A program made the position numbers and the translations under genes. Source: Alphaproteobacteria bacterium (lineage in GTDB: Bacteria > Pseudomonadota > Alphaproteobacteria > Micropepsales > Micropepsaceae). From it: DNA of 5,782 bases. The stretch is from NCBI GenBank assembly GCA_017307315.1, contig JAFKFF010000267.1, positions 1 through 5,782 on the forward strand. Direction: 5' to 3'. Below are positions 5,747-5,782 of the stretch, piece by piece; the stretch's first letter is position 1; the number at the start of each line of letters is the position of its first letter. The notes beneath the pieces are model-generated. The model was not told the DNA's origin and did not search any database. It saw only the letters and a list, made by a program, of their open reading frames with translations.

Positions 5747-5782
5747 ATGGCGGACGTGATCCCTTTTGACCAGCGCGAAGGC
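5747..5782 (+). CDS. Start of a gene resembling branched-chain amino acid aminotransferase, cut by the window edge
   Basis: Only 12 codons are visible, reading MADVIPFDQREG, and the frame is open at the right edge. Alphaproteobacterial branched-chain aminotransferases (IlvE, PLP fold type IV) often begin with a similar short run ending in an Asp-x-Arg-x-Gly pattern before the first beta strand, so I suggest ilvE. That enzyme would interconvert leucine, isoleucine and valine with their 2-oxo acids. Twelve residues are too few for a firm call. The start is supported by GAGG 9 bases upstream; in-frame starts at 5738 (ATG) and 5744 (GTG) are alternatives. The gene is divergent from the response regulator gene. 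Confidence 0.42.
   Translation, partial: MADVIPFDQREG

Overview
The window is high-GC (roughly two thirds G+C by eye), tightly packed chromosomal DNA from an alphaproteobacterium. The evidence is the gene content and order: lgt coupled to an NDUFAF7/MidA-type methyltransferase gene, read away from a short ubiK-type gene, then a YbjN-domain gene fused by overlap to proC. There is also an EnvZ/OmpR-like pair and a cluster of GANTC sites, which suggests a CcrM-type cell-cycle methylome. I cannot place it more finely with confidence; Caulobacterales, Rhodospirillales or Micropepsales relatives are all possible.

Layout. (1) Positions 1-1607, minus strand: lgt (prolipoprotein diacylglyceryl transferase) followed, with an ATGA overlap, by a MidA-like SAM-dependent methyltransferase that runs off the left edge. 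(2) Positions 1608-1722: divergent intergenic region. (3) Positions 1723-3427, plus strand: ubiK-like accessory factor, a 146-bp spacer holding a small hairpin, a direct repeat and most of a GANTC cluster, then the YbjN-domain gene and proC, which overlap by GTGA. (4) Positions 3428-3524: convergent gap filled by a two-hairpin palindromic element. (5) Positions 3525-5587, minus strand: an OmpR-family response regulator followed 2 bp later by its histidine kinase. (6) Positions 5588-5746: second divergent intergenic region with inverted repeats and a possible promoter. (7) Positions 5747-5782, plus strand: the first 12 codons of a gene whose N-terminus resembles alphaproteobacterial branched-chain aminotransferases (ilvE).

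How the genes relate. Most are housekeeping functions: lipoprotein lipidation (Lgt), respiratory support (UbiK for ubiquinone; MidA-like proteins are linked to complex I assembly in eukaryotes), proline synthesis (ProC), possibly branched-chain amino acid transamination (IlvE), and envelope or environment sensing by the two-component pair. Apart from translational coupling inside the lgt-methyltransferase, ybjN-proC and regulator-kinase pairs, nothing in the sequence ties them into one pathway.

I found no mobile element, CRISPR array, RNA gene, toxin-antitoxin pair, defence system or biosynthetic cluster, and I do not think the window contains a previously undescribed multi-gene system. The signals worth a second look are non-coding: a perfect 25-bp palindrome inside the ybjN coding sequence, four GANTC sites within 97 bp, and the paired-hairpin element between proC and the kinase gene.
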